A stretch of DNA of 64,000 nt from a virus. The notes beneath the pieces were generated by a model that saw only the letters and a program-made list of their open reading frames with translations, searched no databases and was not told where the DNA came from. Position numbers and translations under genes: made by a program. Numbering within the stretch: position 1 is the first letter of the stretch; every line of letters begins with the position of its first letter. Shown here one piece after another: positions 34,263 through 43,118 of this stretch. The DNA is taken from positions 31,052 to 95,051 of the IMG/VR virus record IMGVR_UViG_3300025030_000061. One strand, 5' to 3'.

Positions 34263-34647
34263 CTCCTGCTGCGCCTGCAGTGCTACCGTTCTTGGGTCGA
34301 AAGGTCCTGAGGAAGGTCTGGACCTCCGACCAGACCTCGGCGAGCGCTAGTTCATCCTCGTCGTGCAGCTTGGTCGCGTCGAACCACGCCGGTGGCTCCT
34401 CCTTGGACACGGTGCATATGAAGGCGAAAATTTTGGCCAGCATCTGCACGCTGGGAGCGATCATGTTCGGGTTAGATGCGCCATAGGCAGACAAGGCGGC
34501 AGCTTGCTTGCTGGCGATGGCGATCTTGTCCTGCAGGTTGGGCCGGCGGATGGCGAAGGTGCCGCGGTACTTCTCGCCGAACGGTTCGCCTGTCTCCTCA
34601 TTGATATTGCTCTCGATGCTGAAGATGGTCTCGTTTACGAAAGCCAT
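34234..34647 (-). CDS. Tail assembly chaperone, first frame
   Basis: 137 residues (FVNETIFSIESNINEETGEP, then FAIRRPNLQDKIAIASKQAA), lying between tube and tape measure where gpE/gpG-type chaperones belong. The C-terminal region contains FRPKNGSTAGAAG just before the overlap with the next frame. Confidence 0.7.
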   Translation of the reverse strand: MAFVNETIFSIESNINEETGEPFGEKYRGTFAIRRPNLQDKIAIASKQAAALSAYGASNPNMIAPSVQMLAKIFAFICTVSKEEPPAWFDATKLHDEDELALAEVWSEVQTFLRTFRPKNGSTAGAAGDEQSENMVP

Positions 34648-34681
34648 TAGGGGTCTCCTGTGTTTTTTATTTTTGGTGCTG

Positions 34682-34716
34682 CACGGCAGAGAGGTGCTCC
34701 TCCCCCCTCTGCCGTG
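34682..34716 (-). promoter_or_regulatory. Hairpin after the tail tube gene
   Basis: CACGGCAGAG pairs with CTCTGCCGTG, 10 bp perfect, in the gap between tube stop and chaperone start. Likely an attenuator that lowers expression of the chaperones relative to the tube, by inference. Confidence 0.5.
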
Positions 34717-34725
34717 GTGGGTGGA

Positions 34726-35127
34726 TTACTGCGCTTTGTGGAGGGATCTAATCTGGAAATCCTCCCCGCAGACTGAATGCTTGCCGTACTGCCTGCTGTG
34801 TGATCCGAATTTGCAGCCAGTGTAAAGTTCGACGGTGGCTCCGGATATGCAGTCGATGATCTCGACCTCGAAGTCGGGGGCAGTGAGCCATTCATCGGAC
34901 TTGGGGATCATGCCCAGCTGGATCAGGTTCTTGTTGGAGACGAAATATTTGGAACCGGAGATGGTGTGGGTTCTTTTCCCGGGAATCAGTTCCAGCGATT
35001 CGGCGTTGCCGAGCCCGTCCACATCCTGGAGGCCGAAGTCGTCGCTGCAGGTGACGTTCTGTGCCGCGCCTACGACGATTCCGCGCATTTTAAAGAGGGC
35101 CCTGTTGCCCGTCATGGTGTTTTTCAT
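34726..35127 (-). CDS. Tail tube protein
   Basis: 133 residues directly after the sheath gene, with a strand-rich sequence (VEIIDCISGATVELYTGC, DGLGNAESLELIPG, KRTHTISGSKYFV) of tube-protein size. It polymerises around the tape measure. Confidence 0.75.
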   Translation of the reverse strand: MKNTMTGNRALFKMRGIVVGAAQNVTCSDDFGLQDVDGLGNAESLELIPGKRTHTISGSKYFVSNKNLIQLGMIPKSDEWLTAPDFEVEIIDCISGATVELYTGCKFGSHSRQYGKHSVCGEDFQIRSLHKAQ

Positions 35128-35156
35128 GCTGCACGCTCCTTTCTGCTATGAGTGTG

Positions 35157-35174
35157 GCCCCTCCGGAGAGGGGC
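35157..35174 (-). promoter_or_regulatory. Hairpin after the sheath gene
   Basis: GCCCCTC pairs with GAGGGGC around a 4-base loop (7 bp) between sheath stop and tube start. Confidence 0.4.
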
Positions 35175-35188
35175 ACAGGTAAGTGGTG

Positions 35189-36931
35189 TTACAGGCCGAT
35201 GCTGAACGTGGTCGGCTGCAGGAACAGGGTCGAGAAAATCCAGTTGATCGGCAGGACCGGTTCGGCGCTGTAATCCACGTAGCGGATGGTGCCGTCGACG
35301 CGCAGGCTGGTTTTTTTCGGGTCGTAGTTGCGGATGTAGCCTGCCAACTTTGCAGCTTCGAGGACTGCGTTGGTGACGTTGACGATGGTGCTGTCGATCT
35401 GCTCGATGCCGCCCTGGCCTATCAGCAGGTCGTGGCGTTTGCGCACCTCGCGTGCGATGTAGTCGGCACCGCGGCCTACAGAGAACTCGATGCGGTACAG
35501 GTCGTCGCTCTGCCCCCAGGTGGTGATCTGCCGGCTCACCACGAATCCGGCGCCCTGGACCATGTCGGGGATCGGCACGGCGACGCCAGCTGCGGTGTCC
35601 AAGAAGTCCTCGATCTCTGAGACCCGTAGCTCGTCCTCCAGGCCGAGGCAGCGCAGGTATTTCCGGGTCAGGGGCAGCACCGGGGAGCCGCCGGCGGCGA
35701 TGCCGGCATACATGGCGGCCGTGATGTAGGCCGGGTAAAGCTTGGCCGTGCCGTTCGGGTCGTAGTGGTAGCTTCCCAGGCCCACGTGCATAGTGCGGTC
35801 GGAGTTGAGTGCCTTAGCTGCGGCCTTGAGTGCCGCGACCGAGGCCGCCCGGTTCACCTCGCTGTTCCAGGACTGCAGCGCGCCTCCCACGAACTGGCGC
35901 CGCTCGGATTTCCCGTTGGGGCCGCTCATATAGTCGCAGTGGGTGTCGCCCATGGCGTGCAGGGATGTGTCGGAGGTCACCGGGAGGACCAGCTGAATGT
36001 CTACGGTTTTGAGCAGGTCGAACGCCGTCTGCCAGGTGTTGTTGGTAGTGACGCCGTTGCTGCCGCCAGCAAGGTAGGCCCAATCCGCATTGGCGGGGGC
36101 CGCGCCGGCGTCGGCTATGCGCTCGGCCATCACGTAGCCGGAGAACTTGGTGATGCGATCGACCATCGCCTGCAGGTCGCTCTTGGCTGTGTAGACTCCC
36201 GTCTTAATGTCGACGGCAGCAGCACTGTCCATCTGCATGGTGGAGTCGCCCGGGGAAGGAGTCAGCACGACGGCGGTGTACTTGCCAGTGGAGTTGATGG
36301 CGTCGACCAGGGCCTGAATGGTGGTGTAGACGTTGAGGTCCAGCGCTAGGTTGTCGGCCGGGACTGCCGTGCATGCCGTGCTCAGCAGATGGGTGGCGGC
36401 AGCTATGTTGATAGTCATGACCGCCGCGACCGCCGCGCCGGTGTACTGGATGCTGAAGGAGGACTTGGTCAGGTTATCGAATGCCTCGGTCTGGTCCTGG
36501 TACACGATGGTTAACTTTTTACCTGTGGTACCAGCCTCCACCTTGGTTTTGACCTGGTTGGCGGGCAGGCCGAACATGTGGCTGGTGAGTTTCAGCGCCG
36601 CGCTCAGCGTGATGCTCGACGCCACTGCTGGGTTGGTGGGGACCAGGTAGACCTCGCTCGCTCCCGGGATCTCGCTGCCGGGGGAGGGGTCGAAGGCCAG
36701 CTGTGCGGCCAGGCGGACCTCCTCGCAGCTCGGGTGCAGCAGGGCTTGGGCCAGCGACGGGTTGTTGATCTTGGTTGCCTTCCCCGGAGGGATCAGGCCG
36801 ATCATGTCGCCCATGATAACCAGTTTGTTGGCGCCACCGAGCGGGCTGCGCGCCAGGGCCGACGAGTCGATTCTCGATGCGGCCTGCGGGATCGAATAGT
36901 ATTTACCGTTCCACAATGTTCCTTTTCCCAT
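35189..36931 (-). CDS. Contractile tail sheath protein
   Basis: 580 residues. The size, position ahead of the tube, and the C-terminal block are those of contractile sheaths: TRKYLRCLGLEDELRVSEIE, AGFVVSRQITTW, then YIAREVRKRHDLLIGQGG and a final LRVDGTIRYVDYSAEPVLP. It defines the virus as contractile-tailed. Confidence 0.85.
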   Translation of the reverse strand: MGKGTLWNGKYYSIPQAASRIDSSALARSPLGGANKLVIMGDMIGLIPPGKATKINNPSLAQALLHPSCEEVRLAAQLAFDPSPGSEIPGASEVYLVPTNPAVASSITLSAALKLTSHMFGLPANQVKTKVEAGTTGKKLTIVYQDQTEAFDNLTKSSFSIQYTGAAVAAVMTINIAAATHLLSTACTAVPADNLALDLNVYTTIQALVDAINSTGKYTAVVLTPSPGDSTMQMDSAAAVDIKTGVYTAKSDLQAMVDRITKFSGYVMAERIADAGAAPANADWAYLAGGSNGVTTNNTWQTAFDLLKTVDIQLVLPVTSDTSLHAMGDTHCDYMSGPNGKSERRQFVGGALQSWNSEVNRAASVAALKAAAKALNSDRTMHVGLGSYHYDPNGTAKLYPAYITAAMYAGIAAGGSPVLPLTRKYLRCLGLEDELRVSEIEDFLDTAAGVAVPIPDMVQGAGFVVSRQITTWGQSDDLYRIEFSVGRGADYIAREVRKRHDLLIGQGGIEQIDSTIVNVTNAVLEAAKLAGYIRNYDPKKTSLRVDGTIRYVDYSAEPVLPINWIFSTLFLQPTTFSIGL

Positions 36932-36934
36932 CGG

Positions 36935-37183
36935 TTACTCCCCCTCGTTGTTTTTGGTGGCCGACCAGGACTCCCAGGACGTGCCGATCGGCTTGTTGCG
37001 GAACAGGTCGTAAAGCGTTGCCCATTCGCCCTTTGACTTTCTCCCAGTTTCGCCGGCGCTATTCATCTGTGACAGGAAGGCGCGTTTCATCTCGGCCTGG
37101 GAGTTCTTTATTCCCGAGACGAATTCCGCCGCCGTGATTGGGAATTCGCCAGGGGCCTCTGTGGCTGCGGCATTTTTGGGCAT
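36935..37183 (-). CDS. Small protein before the sheath (82 aa)
   Basis: Start at ATG 37183 (AGGAG upstream) gives MPKNAAATEAPGEFPITAAE. The rest is a charged helix (ISQAEMKRAFL-type) with two Trp-rich turns. Position between terminator/completion protein and sheath resembles small tail accessory proteins. No family named. Confidence 0.5.
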   Translation of the reverse strand: MPKNAAATEAPGEFPITAAEFVSGIKNSQAEMKRAFLSQMNSAGETGRKSKGEWATLYDLFRNKPIGTSWESWSATKNNEGE

Positions 37184-37198
37184 TTCCGTTCTCCTCAT

Positions 37199-37840
37199 TT
37201 AAAGTGCCAGGTTGGTACCTGTTGTGTAGTCGTATACTGGTACCCGGACCTTCCAGGTGTTCTCAGTGACGCCGGTGATTTTGATGGCGCGGTTGAATAC
37301 CTCCATCGGGAGTTGCTGCTGGTCGGGCCTAAGGTCGGCCATGGCGATGTCGATTTCGTTCATGCCCTTTTGGGCCAGCTCCAGCATGCCCAGGCAGATG
37401 AAATACTGGCAGCAGCGCGAGAGCCAGATCGTCTCGTCCTTGGTGGCGGCGATGATGTTGATTAGCCAATGGCTCTTGCCGTAGTATCCCTTAACGATGT
37501 CGTGGGCAATCAAGTTGTCGTCACCGTCTAACACCGGGATGCTCTCCCCTGTCGAGTCGCCCATGTAGCGGTCCGAGTTGTCCTCTCCGAGGTTCACGGT
37601 GATCTGAGGGAACATCATGTCGGCCCGCGGGAAACTCCCCACGATATAGACTTGGCCTTCTTCGTGATCTCGCAGGTCGGCGTTGTAGCGCTTGCGCGTG
37701 ATGTAGTGTGCCACTTGGGCCAGGTCCGCCTCGTCGAAGTCATCGAAGATGTCGAGCAGCGGGCTTGGGTCCGCTTTCAGACCGTTGAATCCGGCCAAGA
37801 ACATCTTGATCAGAATCTTGTCTATGTTGGGAAAGCCCAT
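37199..37840 (-). CDS. Tail terminator/completion-like protein
   Basis: 213 residues (PNIDKILIKMFLAGFNGLKA, later FPQITVNLGEDNSDRYMGDS), placed just before the sheath. The alternating strand pattern and place are those of tail terminators, which cap the tube and join head and tail. Confidence 0.55.
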   Translation of the reverse strand: MGFPNIDKILIKMFLAGFNGLKADPSPLLDIFDDFDEADLAQVAHYITRKRYNADLRDHEEGQVYIVGSFPRADMMFPQITVNLGEDNSDRYMGDSTGESIPVLDGDDNLIAHDIVKGYYGKSHWLINIIAATKDETIWLSRCCQYFICLGMLELAQKGMNEIDIAMADLRPDQQQLPMEVFNRAIKITGVTENTWKVRVPVYDYTTGTNLAL

Positions 37841-38598
37841 CAGTTCGCCTCCATGCTGACGCTGGCCTGGAGCAGGTCGGCGACGGCTGCGTCGTGGACC
37901 ATCGCCTCTACGGCGGGCCGACAGAAATTGCTCACTGCGGCTGCTATGTGGTGCGCCTCGTATCCCGGGTGGATCCAGGAGCCGGGATCGGAGTTGCTGC
38001 TCACCATCCGGAAAGTCAGATACTTGCTCTGGCTCGCTTTTGCGTATTGCTTCTCGATCCGGACCATTCCCTCGTGGATGGGCGCCTTGTGCTTGTAGCC
38101 GGTGGTGGGGTTGCTCTGGATGCCGAGAGGACTCTTGAGACGGCCTCCCCAGGCCAGCTTGTTACCCTTCTGCACGGTCGCCTTCAGTTCCCGAGCCTTC
38201 TGGTAGATGCTCGCGGGCATGGCCCTGAAGTTTGAGTCTTTAGTCCCACCTGGTGCCGCGTGCCGGAATGGGACGATGTTGTACCGGATACCCTTTTTGC
38301 TGACCCGTGACTTGGGGCCGTTGAGCAGTGCGGGCTTCATGTCGAACGGACCGCAGCCGGTTTCCAACTGGTTGGCTATCTGCTTGATGGCCATGACCCG
38401 CTGGGTCAGGTTGTCGCCGTTTTTGAGCTGGCTGCTCAGCACGATGTTGTCGGCGTAGAGGCGGCGCAGTCCGATGTTCGCGGTGATCTCCTTGGCTCCG
38501 GGCACGGAGACACTCCCCATCACCACCTGCTGCCAAGTGGCCTGCACGTGTTGCGCTGCCTGGTTCACGGCTGCCTGCAGGTTCAACATGTCGCTCAT
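37840..38598 (-). CDS. Head-tail connector / minor tail protein
   Basis: 252 residues, with a central block GPFDMKPALLNGPKSRVSKK, then RYNIVPFRHAAPGG and later LTFRMVSSNSDPGSWIHPGY, a pattern seen in HK97-gp10-like and Mu connector proteins. The stop overlaps the next start by one base. A neck role is inferred. Confidence 0.55.
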   Translation of the reverse strand: MSDMLNLQAAVNQAAQHVQATWQQVVMGSVSVPGAKEITANIGLRRLYADNIVLSSQLKNGDNLTQRVMAIKQIANQLETGCGPFDMKPALLNGPKSRVSKKGIRYNIVPFRHAAPGGTKDSNFRAMPASIYQKARELKATVQKGNKLAWGGRLKSPLGIQSNPTTGYKHKAPIHEGMVRIEKQYAKASQSKYLTFRMVSSNSDPGSWIHPGYEAHHIAAAVSNFCRPAVEAMVHDAAVADLLQASVSMEAN

Positions 38599-39233
38599 CG
38601 CCGCTCCATGAGATGCTTTTTGCGCAACATTACCTTGGAACCAATATCCTCGCCTGCACTGACCCTAGTGACTGGCGGCACAAACACCAGCCATTCGATG
38701 TAGGCGTGATATTTCACCACGTAGCGGGTGAACATACGGGGAGTCTTACCGTCCTGGGACTTCCCTGTCCATTGCCAGACGATCTTCTTCCCCTCGAACC
38801 TAAAGTCTCGGTCCTGCTTGTAAAACACCTTGTTCTCGTCGTAACAGAGGATGCTCTTGACCGCCTCGTAATACAGGGTGTCGTAGTCCTGGGAGGATCT
38901 GACGAGCGGGTCCCCCTGTCCGTGCGGCAGCGACCAGGTGAAGATAATCTTGTCGCCCTCGCTCACCGTGTCTTCGGAAAGCGGAGAGAACATGCAGTCC
39001 CCAGGCTCAAACACCCCGGTCTCCATGAGTTCACGGCGCTGCGTTATATCGGTCACTAGGCCGGTTATAGTGCGCTCCTCAAGGAACAGCCAGCCGCCGA
39101 CCTCGTGTTCCTTGCAGTTGGGGTCCGGCTGGCCGTCGGCGCCGTGACAAAAACAGCGGATGCCGATCATGTGCCGGACCTGCTCGCCTTCCTCCTCTAC
39201 AAACTGGTCTACTGCGGATACGGGTATCGACAT
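38595..39233 (-). CDS. Virion structural / neck protein
   Basis: 212 residues beginning SIPVSAVDQFVEEEGEQVRH with a C-x-C...C zinc-like loop (IRCFCHGADGQPDPNCKEHE). The remainder is strand-rich (FTWSLPHGQGDPLVRSSQDY). It overlaps the connector gene by 4 bases. It likely belongs to the head-tail interface; the family is not recognised. Confidence 0.5.
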   Translation of the reverse strand: MSIPVSAVDQFVEEEGEQVRHMIGIRCFCHGADGQPDPNCKEHEVGGWLFLEERTITGLVTDITQRRELMETGVFEPGDCMFSPLSEDTVSEGDKIIFTWSLPHGQGDPLVRSSQDYDTLYYEAVKSILCYDENKVFYKQDRDFRFEGKKIVWQWTGKSQDGKTPRMFTRYVVKYHAYIEWLVFVPPVTRVSAGEDIGSKVMLRKKHLMERR

Positions 39234-39234
39234 A

Positions 39235-40587
39235 TCAGACCACCACCATGGAGATTCCGCGGTACAGCTTCTTGAATTCGGGCGCCTTCTTGTCCAGCCA
39301 ATCCTTATACTCCTGGACGGCAGTATCGTAGACGCCTTTGGCGTTGTAGCTGCGGCTGACGCTCACCCCGTCTTTGCTGGTGCTCTCGGAGTTCACGCCG
39401 GCACGGTACGCCTGCTCGGCGGTGGTCAAAATGGAGACGGCCGCGGTATACCCGACCATCTTGATGATCTCGGCCGGGACCTTCTCGTCGAGACCAATCA
39501 CGGCGGTGTAGCGCCAGAAGTCGGCGATGAATTCGCGCACTCCCCAGAAGTTGATGCCCATGAAGAACGTCCAGTACATGGCGTAGGCGCTGCTGTATGG
39601 CAGCACGTCGACGATGCCTGCCTTGCGGTTCACAGATACGGCTCCGTCCTTAAGCTGTAGGGCCTTGGTATTACCGATGTAGCCGGTAAGGTTGCCCACT
39701 TTACCGACCTGGTGGTAAGGCATGTCGAGGTGCCAGCCGAGCCCGCGGGTGTTGAAGTCCTTCTCGTAGAAGGCTCGCGGGGCGGCTTTCTGGTCGTAGT
39801 ATTCGCCCATCGCCGGGTTTGAATAAAACGGCTCCGTTGCCACTCTGGTTGGCTCCAGCATGATCTTGAGCAGGCTCTCGACCTCCTGCGTTGCCTTCTC
39901 GATCTCGGACGACAGAAACTCGTTGGTCATCTCCTCGGAGTCGAGAAGGATCCCTTCGGCGGCGTCCGCTGCAGGCAGAGAGTAATAGTCAATCGCTACC
40001 TCGATGTAGGCGCCTTTAGCATCGAGGAGGATCGCATCGTCGCTGTCCTCGTCGATAGGGATGGCTACTCCGCCTCCCCAGGTCAAGGTCCCGTCGCTGG
40101 CGTCCCATGCGAGCGCATGCACGCCTTTTTTGGTTCCCTTGGCCACATTGGTAATGGTGACACCGGTGACTGCAGACGGTTGCCGCTTCGGAGCGAGCTT
40201 GGCGCCGGCCACGAGGTGGAGCCCCTGGCAGTAGGTCTTTCGCATCTCCTCTGCAGTAACGATGGCCGCCTTGAATGCCGCTGCTGCGGTGACGTCCCCC
40301 TGGGTGGCGGTCACCTGGTAGTCGCCTCGGTTGATGTGGGATGTCCCATCAGCGTCGACGATGGCCGTCAGGTCAAACTCGACCACGGTGCCTTTGGGCA
40401 TGTCCCCTTGGAGCGTGACGACCTGGGTGGCGATCACCACGCCTTTCTTCTCGATGGCTACGACCACCTGCTCCGCTGCCAGCTCGGTGGCGGGGACCGG
40501 GATTATCCTGGCCTTCACCACCGAGCGGGTCGCTTCGTACCGGGAATACTCACCTTTTCGAAGGTGTATGCTGATTCCGGTAAGCAT
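39235..40587 (-). CDS. Virion structural protein (450 aa)
   Basis: Start taken at ATG 40587; the longer reading from 40650 overlaps the upstream gene. The N-terminal 140 residues are an Ig-like strand domain (KARIIPVPATELAAEQVVVA, HINRGDYQVTATQGDVT). The rest includes EEMTNEFLSSEIEKATQEVE and an aromatic C-terminal part (YAMYWTFFMGINFWGVREF). It may be a neck or decoration protein between capsid and connectors. No precise family. Confidence 0.55.
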   Translation of the reverse strand: MLTGISIHLRKGEYSRYEATRSVVKARIIPVPATELAAEQVVVAIEKKGVVIATQVVTLQGDMPKGTVVEFDLTAIVDADGTSHINRGDYQVTATQGDVTAAAAFKAAIVTAEEMRKTYCQGLHLVAGAKLAPKRQPSAVTGVTITNVAKGTKKGVHALAWDASDGTLTWGGGVAIPIDEDSDDAILLDAKGAYIEVAIDYYSLPAADAAEGILLDSEEMTNEFLSSEIEKATQEVESLLKIMLEPTRVATEPFYSNPAMGEYYDQKAAPRAFYEKDFNTRGLGWHLDMPYHQVGKVGNLTGYIGNTKALQLKDGAVSVNRKAGIVDVLPYSSAYAMYWTFFMGINFWGVREFIADFWRYTAVIGLDEKVPAEIIKMVGYTAAVSILTTAEQAYRAGVNSESTSKDGVSVSRSYNAKGVYDTAVQEYKDWLDKKAPEFKKLYRGISMVVV

Positions 40588-40591
40588 CGGG

Positions 40592-41017
40592 TTATCTCGT
40601 CTGGATGCAGTAGGTGACGGTGTTTTCGGTGGCCGAACTGATAGGAGCAAACCCGAGGTTCTTCACCCCCTTGCCGACGGTGAATTTGTCGGTGGAGATT
40701 CGGGCTGTGCCGCTGTCGCTCCACTTGGTGAGCGCGGACGGTTTGAAGATGCCTGTGGTGGCCGTGCCTGCTGTGGTGGCAGTGAACCAGAACTTGTATG
40801 CGCTAGCGTTGTTCACCGGGACATTAAGCACGGTTTTGGTCCCGAGCGCAGCGCTGGTGCAGGTGTTCGGGGCAAAGTCGGTGCTGTACTGGCCTGACGG
40901 ATTCGACGGGTATTCCCCGCCGTCCTTCCAGGCGAACGCCGGGATGGTCAGAGCCAGCAGGATGGCGACGGTGAGCAGGATGGCGACGGCTTTCGATGTT
41001 GCGGAAATGTTTTTCAT
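40592..41017 (-). CDS. Exported protein in the head operon (141 aa)
   Basis: A clear signal peptide (AVAILLTVAILLALTIPAFA, cleavage before WKDGG) is followed by a soluble beta-rich domain with three cysteines (NTCTSAALGTKTVLNVPV ... TYCIQTR). Such a protein within the head gene run is unusual for the virion and suggests a periplasmic or surface function in the host, perhaps exclusion. AGGAAAACGC precedes the start. Confidence 0.65.
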   Translation of the reverse strand: MKNISATSKAVAILLTVAILLALTIPAFAWKDGGEYPSNPSGQYSTDFAPNTCTSAALGTKTVLNVPVNNASAYKFWFTATTAGTATTGIFKPSALTKWSDSGTARISTDKFTVGKGVKNLGFAPISSATENTVTYCIQTR

Positions 41018-41068
41018 GGTGCGTTTTCCTCCGGGTTTATTGTTGATGCCTGGCCTCTCGGCTGGCTG

Positions 41069-41542
41069 TTACGCGGGGGTGGTCAGGTCTTCTTTTCTGA
41101 TGTCGGCTGCGGAGAGGACGCTCGGACGTTCTTCGCCTACGATCAGCGCGTCGACTGCCTCGACGGTTTCGGCGACCTTGATGTCCGCGATAACGTCCGT
41201 GTGCTTGCGCTTGGTGACCACTTCGTCCTTCTTTTCATTGCCCTCGCCAGCTTCGCCAGTGCCCTTGCCGGGGTCCATGCCTTCGTTGTCCTTCTGGTCG
41301 TCCTGGGCGGGCTTTTTGTCGTCCTGGTCGTCCTGGGGCTTGGCGGGAGGCTTTAGCTCTATGGTGGTTTCTTTCCAAAAGTCGGGCTTGCCAACCTTGA
41401 GGAATACCTCGGCCTCGTCGTTGTTCACCTTGGCGACGCCGACGTTCCCCTTGTCCTCGAATACGACCAGGCGTTGCTCGCCCTTGCACTTGAATCTGAT
41501 CTTGCCCTTGTGCCTGCTGATGATCTCGATGGTCCGTGACAT
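41069..41542 (-). CDS. Acidic/lysine-rich small head-region protein (157 aa)
   Basis: Start at ATG 41542 after CCAGGAGG. The first 65 residues are a strand domain (RTIEIISRHKGKIRFKCKGE); the middle is low-complexity Asp/Gln/Lys (KPQDDQDDKKPAQDDQKDN); the C-terminus is helical (VAETVEAVDALIVGEERPS). It follows the capsid gene and may be a decoration or assembly factor. No family recognised. Confidence 0.55.
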   Translation of the reverse strand: MSRTIEIISRHKGKIRFKCKGEQRLVVFEDKGNVGVAKVNNDEAEVFLKVGKPDFWKETTIELKPPAKPQDDQDDKKPAQDDQKDNEGMDPGKGTGEAGEGNEKKDEVVTKRKHTDVIADIKVAETVEAVDALIVGEERPSVLSAADIRKEDLTTPA

Positions 41543-41570
41543 TGATACCTCCTGGGGAGATTTAAGAATG

Positions 41571-41597
41571 GGGAGAGGCGGGTTTTCCGCCTCTCCC
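41571..41597 (-). promoter_or_regulatory. Perfect 11-bp hairpin after the capsid gene
   Basis: GGGAGAGGCGG pairs with CCGCCTCTCCC around 5 bases, between the capsid stop and the next gene. No strong U-run; probably a partial terminator or mRNA end that favours capsid expression. Confidence 0.55.
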
Positions 41598-41621
41598 TCG
41601 TGCAATGCTGTGGAGTACTTC

Positions 41622-43064
41622 CTATGCGGAGTATGTGCCGCAGTTCTTGTAGATCTTCACCCTCTGGCCGGCCTTGATAACGGCTACCATGTAGAGCAGG
41701 AGCAGGAAGGGGAAGGTGGTGCCGGCCTGGGGGAGCGGCATCTTGATGAGCGGGGTCATCTGCGCGATGCAGATGTCCTTCGCATCGGGCTTGATCACCA
41801 GGGCAAGGCCGTCGGCTGCTTTACCGTAGGCGTCTACGGTGTGCCATTCGCCCTTGTCGATGTAGGTCAGATTGCCGGCACTCGGTTGTGCGACCTTGTC
41901 GATCCACTTCGCGTCGCTACCGTCGGCGAGCTGGCCGCGGTAGATGCGGTAGCCGGTTGCGCCTGCGGTTCGGGTAATGACAGTGGTTACCTTGGTGGTG
42001 GCATCGTCCACCAGAACCCCTTCGGTTATCACCGGCATCGACTCGCCTGTGTCGTTGAAGGCTGCTACGCTGTAGTAATATGTGCCGGGCACGTGCTGAC
42101 CGGCTGCATCGTCAGCGGCGAGCGGTTGGGTAGTGACCGCCGGGGTACCGGGGGTGTTAGCCGGGGCGCCGTCGAACAGCGGCTGGCCGGTTTCGACCTC
42201 CTGGAGCAGGATGCTGTGGTCGAACTGGAAGGTGCCGAACTCGGAGTCGTACTTGTCGATTGCCGTGCCGGGGGTGAACTTGTTCCCGGTCTGCATGTCC
42301 TTGTTGAAGCGGACGATGTCGCGGGATCCGAACTGCTTGTTGAGCCCCTTCTTGACGTGAGGGGACATGAGGATCTGGTACCCGTCCACGGAGGCCTGCT
42401 TGCCGGAGGTGATGAAGTCCTCGGCCGCGTCGTCGAGTTCGTCGAAGGTGAGCGCGGCGCCCTGCATGTCGATCACGTTCTGAGGGAAGTGCTCGGTGAG
42501 CTGGGCCAGGAGACCGTCGGCGTTAACGTCGTTGCCGCTCTCGTCGAGGATGCTCTCCTTGGAGAAGATCAGCTCGCGCTCGACCTTCTCGAGCAGTTCC
42601 AGGGTACGGTCGCGGTTCTCGCGGACCGTCGGGTCTTCAAATGCGCCGCCGTTCTGGCCGGTGATCAGCATCTGGTGGGTCACGCCGCCCTGGGTACCCA
42701 GGAACTTGTTGTAGATGCCTTCGCGCTTGAAGTTCGAGGTTCCGCCCTTCGGTGCTCCGCCCTGGGCAAAGCCGGCGCCGCCTCTGCGACTGGATCCAAA
42801 ACCCTTGTGGACGTTGTACTCGTAGTACGGGGTTGCGCTCGGTACTTTCGGCAGCAGGTTGTACAGCTTGAAGTGTCTCTCGGTGATGAGGACTTCGGTC
42901 ATCACACCGTCGAGGTTTTCCAGCATGAGCGGGCCGTTGCCGTTTGCCATGGCGACGCCGCTGTTGGTCTGGAGGGCTTTCCGCAGGTCGTCGACTATCT
43001 GGTCGCCGGTCTGGTTATAGCCTCCTGCCTTGAGCATCTGGTCGTAACTCTGAACGTGTAGCAT
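41622..43064 (-). CDS. Major capsid protein
   Basis: 480 residues following protease and scaffold genes. The body has capsid-like blocks (GVTHQMLITGQNGGAFEDPT, VERELIFSKESILDE, DGYQILMSPHVKKGLNKQFG). Residues about 300-410 hold a fibronectin/Ig-like insert (PGTYYYSVAAFNDTGESMP, TAGATGYRIYRGQLADG). Residues 26-59 match a stretch of the protease gene at 20 of 34 positions. The shell-forming role is inferred from context, size and architecture. Confidence 0.8.
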   Translation of the reverse strand: MLHVQSYDQMLKAGGYNQTGDQIVDDLRKALQTNSGVAMANGNGPLMLENLDGVMTEVLITERHFKLYNLLPKVPSATPYYEYNVHKGFGSSRRGGAGFAQGGAPKGGTSNFKREGIYNKFLGTQGGVTHQMLITGQNGGAFEDPTVRENRDRTLELLEKVERELIFSKESILDESGNDVNADGLLAQLTEHFPQNVIDMQGAALTFDELDDAAEDFITSGKQASVDGYQILMSPHVKKGLNKQFGSRDIVRFNKDMQTGNKFTPGTAIDKYDSEFGTFQFDHSILLQEVETGQPLFDGAPANTPGTPAVTTQPLAADDAAGQHVPGTYYYSVAAFNDTGESMPVITEGVLVDDATTKVTTVITRTAGATGYRIYRGQLADGSDAKWIDKVAQPSAGNLTYIDKGEWHTVDAYGKAADGLALVIKPDAKDICIAQMTPLIKMPLPQAGTTFPFLLLLYMVAVIKAGQRVKIYKNCGTYSA

Positions 43065-43118
43065 GTGGGTGTTCCTCCTGTTGATGTGCGGTTGCTGTAG
43101 CAGACCGGGGGTTGTGGG

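Noticed and set aside
40614-43061. Plus-strand ORF of 815 codons across the capsid gene
   Set aside because: Antisense shadow of the capsid and its neighbours; spans several genes of the other strand and has no ribosome site or motif.
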